A program made the position numbers and the translations under genes. The notes below the pieces were generated by a model. That model saw nothing but the letters and a program-made list of their open reading frames with translations, made no database searches and was not told where the DNA came from. A DNA stretch of 64,000 nucleotides from Micromonospora sp. WMMD1155. GTDB taxonomy: Bacteria; Actinomycetota; Actinomycetes; Mycobacteriales; Micromonosporaceae. The stretch is from the NCBI RefSeq assembly GCF_029581275.1, contig NZ_CP120742.1, positions 3,146,001 to 3,210,000 on the forward strand, in the 5' to 3' direction. Positions 63,410-64,000 of the stretch are shown one piece after another; the stretch's first letter is position 1, and the number at the start of each line of letters is the position of its first letter.

Positions 63410-63892
63410 CTACGGCAGGCAGCGGCGCTCGCGGTCGGAGGCGGGCCAGACGTACTCCAGGTCCTCCGGAACGTCGTCGCCGAACAGGGGGCGGTAGTGC
63501 GACGGGTCCTTGCGCAGCAACGACGAGCGGTGGCTCAGGTGCAGGTCGTCGCGGCCCAGCCACGGCGGCAGCTCACCGGCCTGATCCAGCTCCGCCTGGG
63601 TGCGTACGACAGCGGTCCCGCAGGCGGCGGCGAGGTCGGCCGTCATCGTGGTGGCGCAGGTGTCCGCCCGCCCCGGTTCGGTCCACACGGCGCACATGTC
63701 CAGCCCGTAGCGGGTGAGCGCCTCCTCGTACCCGGCCCACATCTTCACGGCCGGGTGGTTGCGCCAGCCGTAGTCGGGTCGGGTGAGCCCGCGCAGCACC
63801 TGGATGGCCTCCACCCGCTGCTTGCCCAGCCGCTTCTGGTCCAGCGTGCGGGCGCTGGCCAGGAAGTCCGGGTACGGGAGGAACGTCTGCAT
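63410..63892 (-). CDS. MSMEG_6728-type protein (pyrimidine-dimer DNA glycosylase-like)
   Basis: A 160-residue protein: MQTFLPYPDFLASARTLDQKRLGKQRVEAIQVLRGL, YGWRNHPAVKMWAGYEEAL, LHLSHRSSLLRKDPSHYRPLFG. This matches the MSMEG_6728 family, whose N-terminal Asp/Lys/Arg pattern (LDxKRLGKQRxE) is shared with T4 endonuclease V-like pyrimidine-dimer glycosylases. A DNA-repair role is therefore possible but unproven. It ends 27 bases before the start of the FAD enzyme gene on the same strand. Confidence 0.75.
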   Translation of the reverse strand: MQTFLPYPDFLASARTLDQKRLGKQRVEAIQVLRGLTRPDYGWRNHPAVKMWAGYEEALTRYGLDMCAVWTEPGRADTCATTMTADLAAACGTAVVRTQAELDQAGELPPWLGRDDLHLSHRSSLLRKDPSHYRPLFGDDVPEDLEYVWPASDRERRCLP

Positions 63893-63987
63893 GCCGCTGC
63901 TCTACCCGTCGCCGGGTCGGGCATGCCTGGCCGGGGGATGATCCGGACAGGGTCGCCCAGCAGAGCAGCGCTGATTACGATCCGGGC

Positions 63988-64000
63988 ATGGCAGAGCCGT
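63988..64000 (+). CDS. start of a gene cut by the window edge
   Basis: ATG at 63988 (MAEP) with TACGAT at 63976-63981, placed as a -10 hexamer 7 bases upstream, and no ribosome site: the layout of a leaderless gene as at 2725 and 54732. Only four codons are visible, so the product is unknown. Confidence 0.4.

Overview
The window is 64 kb of very GC-rich actinobacterial chromosome. The gene set points to the Micromonosporaceae (Micromonospora-like): an AfsR/SARP regulator, an XRE/DUF397 pair, a MsiK-type sugar ATPase, RDD proteins with Pro-rich N-termini, many GTG starts and several apparently leaderless genes. The genus is inferred from family resemblance only.

Left arm (1-38.8 kb). After the tail of ispF and a TPR membrane protein come most genes for tyrosine/phenylalanine breakdown: hmgA (1464-2630), an unrecognised gene (2725-3594), fahA (3591-4787), an aromatic/histidinol-phosphate aminotransferase (12111-13214), hppD (15089-16294) and a divergent Lrp/AsnC regulator (16434-16937). 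Transamination, HppD, HmgA and Fah are covered. No glutathione-type maleylacetoacetate isomerase is visible, and the unknown protein sits where one would be expected. Fah releases fumarate, and both a class I (18644-20311) and a class II fumarase (23587-24996) lie nearby. Set into this arm is a four-gene surface cluster (7407-12041): a small LPVTG-anchored protein, a large and a small protein sharing a diverged WxL-like C-terminal domain, and a DUF916-like membrane protein. These are the four parts of the Firmicutes Csc cell-surface complex, in mirror order. Further right are an AfsR-like regulator, an XRE/DUF397 pair, a CGNR-protein/EamA-exporter pair with a shared inverted repeat, a secreted subtilase, a DUF559 nuclease-fold gene flanked by two related 79-bp palindromic elements, an IclR regulator with an expanded repeat N-terminus, cysS-rlmB and msiK.

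Integrated element (38,799-54,236). A 15.4-kb actinomycete integrative and conjugative element (AICE) sits in the 3' half of tRNA-Thr(TGT). The tRNA stays intact at the left end and a 46-bp att repeat marks both ends. Repeated GACAGCAAC motifs beside both att sites look like integrase arm sites. The minus strand carries int-xis-repSA and a chain of small genes, most joined by 4-bp ATGA overlaps (including a 24-residue membrane microprotein), then an FtsK-like translocase and a membrane partner. The right part holds an XRE-DUF5919 regulator, a Nudix hydrolase, an HD protein, a 140-nt structured non-coding element, a PaeR7I/XhoI-type restriction-modification pair (expected site CTCGAG), a ribbon-helix-helix regulator and a small membrane protein preceded by a Trp-rich leader ORF.

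Right arm (54.2-64 kb). Ordinary chromosome resumes: an AraC/VOC pair, a DUF998 membrane protein, a histidine phosphatase, a lipoprotein, an enoyl-CoA hydratase, a PknB-like kinase, an HNH nuclease, a two-helix membrane protein, a CrtU-like FAD enzyme, an MSMEG_6728-type protein and the first bases of a leaderless gene at the right edge.
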